A stretch of DNA of 64,000 bases from Mya arenaria (Eukaryota; Mollusca; Bivalvia; Myida; Myidae), in assembly GCF_026914265.1 (NCBI RefSeq), contig NC_069133.1, positions 6,755,985 through 6,819,984 of the forward strand. Reading direction: 5' to 3'. The position numbers and the translations under genes are program-made. Below the pieces are notes generated by a model. That model was not told the origin of the DNA. It did no database searches and worked only from the letters and a program-made list of their open reading frames with translations. Position 1 is the stretch's first letter, and every line of letters begins with the position of its first letter. Positions 63,331 to 64,000 of this stretch are shown one piece after another.

Positions 63331-64000
63331 CTGATTAAATCAATCATACAAAGAAACGTATTGGTATAAAAAATATATTAAAAAATTTGTGAAGGTACAG
63401 CCATTTTTAAATTTATATCTTGAAGATGATGTTATTTTCAATATCTTAATGCACTTTGCTTTAGGTAAAGATTTGGGTAATTACATTCAATGTATTCTTA
63501 GTAACAATATGATTATCTTAAAATGTTTCTTTTATCAAAATAAATTCATCTAACTAATTATTTATTACATTATAAAATCAAATGACAATGTGACCTAGAT
63601 ACCGTACATGCTAACATGTAGGTTGTGTGGAATTTTAATAAAAAAGTGTCATATTAGCTTTTTCAAGGGTAATTTGCTACACTCTTAAATATCTTTAACA
63701 AGCAGGTGAGTCCACCATAGACTAGAGCTACGTGTATCACAGAATGTGATTTATATCCCCGCCCTCCCAAGGATCCGAAATACAGCCTGGATAGAATAAC
63801 AGGAAAATATCGGTACTGATATGTGACACAAACTATACTCAGTAAAACCTACAAGAAGGTTGCTGTGACCTTGACTTGAAGGTAGGTACACTTTTTAAGG
63901 AAAACATGTCCTCATAACATGGTGGTCACTCATGCCAAAATAATTTAAAAAATCTGACCATGACTGAAAAAGATAATGGACTGGACACAAACTATTATCA
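63331..64000. other. P450 intron to the window edge
   Basis: No further P450 exon was found. GC-richer sequence at 63700-63900 (GTGATTTATATCCCCGCCC and TGACCTTGACTTGAAGGTAG) looks like an interspersed repeat, but it was not matched to another copy in this window. Confidence 0.45.

Noticed and set aside
63700-63900. Possible further P450 exon
   Set aside because: No P450 motif or usable phase was found. The sequence resembles an interspersed repeat.

Overview
The window looks like a lophotrochozoan animal genome, most likely a bivalve mollusc. The evidence is intron-split genes with GT-AG junctions, a PSMD4/Rpn10 protein close to other animals, an HMX homeobox gene, tRNA-headed SINEs, and hairpin-ended interspersed repeats that begin ACAAGAGGGCCATGATGGCC and are, from memory, common in bivalves. 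The species cannot be fixed from the sequence alone. No operons, phage, CRISPR, rRNA, intact tRNA gene or LTR/retrovirus-like element was seen.

Layout. 1-4.1 kb: AT-rich intergenic DNA with a SINE and a TTAA-flanked MITE. 4.36-5.53 kb (+): two-exon HMX-type homeobox gene. 5.8-13.2 kb: intergenic DNA with a 1.27-kb TIR element, a 26-bp perfect inverted repeat, a Mutator-like MITE and a SINE. 13.29-14.48 kb (-): single-exon class A orphan GPCR. 14.6-20.7 kb: intergenic, with a 1.9-kb minisatellite of about 33-bp units. 21.70-23.81 kb (+): three-exon gene joining DUSP and UBL domains (the front end of USP4/11/15) to a coiled coil and a KCTD-like BTB domain, with no USP protease. Convergent with it, 24.47-39.81 kb (-): PSMD4/Rpn10, the 26S proteasome ubiquitin receptor. 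Nine exons are readable; the short first exon was not found. Its introns carry a 7.7-kb tandem-repeat element nested in a TA-flanked TIR element, a second 2.1-kb element of the same build, and an array of duplicated 5' splice sites.

39.8-44.4 kb: intergenic, with SINEs, a MITE and two broken LINE pieces. 44.48-46.78 kb (+): three-exon gene for a small secreted ten-cysteine protein of the prokineticin/astakine type; its exons are too short to stand out as open frames. 46.8-52.9 kb: a 1.5-kb array of 40-bp units, a third hairpin-ended element and a SINE. 52.88 kb to beyond the right edge (-): cytochrome P450 with nine readable exons from mid-protein to the stop; the N-terminal exons lie outside. 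Its introns hold a 42-bp minisatellite of about 44 copies next to the last 3' splice site, a pogo/Tigger-like TIR element, an intronic copy of part of the I-helix exon, and a 40-bp array.

The genes do not form one pathway. Two adjacent genes both touch ubiquitin biology: PSMD4 as receptor, and the DUSP-UBL-BTB protein as a possible cullin-3 adaptor (inference). The strongest novelties are the DUSP-UBL-BTB architecture, the multiplied 5' splice site in PSMD4, the hairpin-capped elements with roughly 145-155-bp tandem cores, and the ten-cysteine secreted protein.
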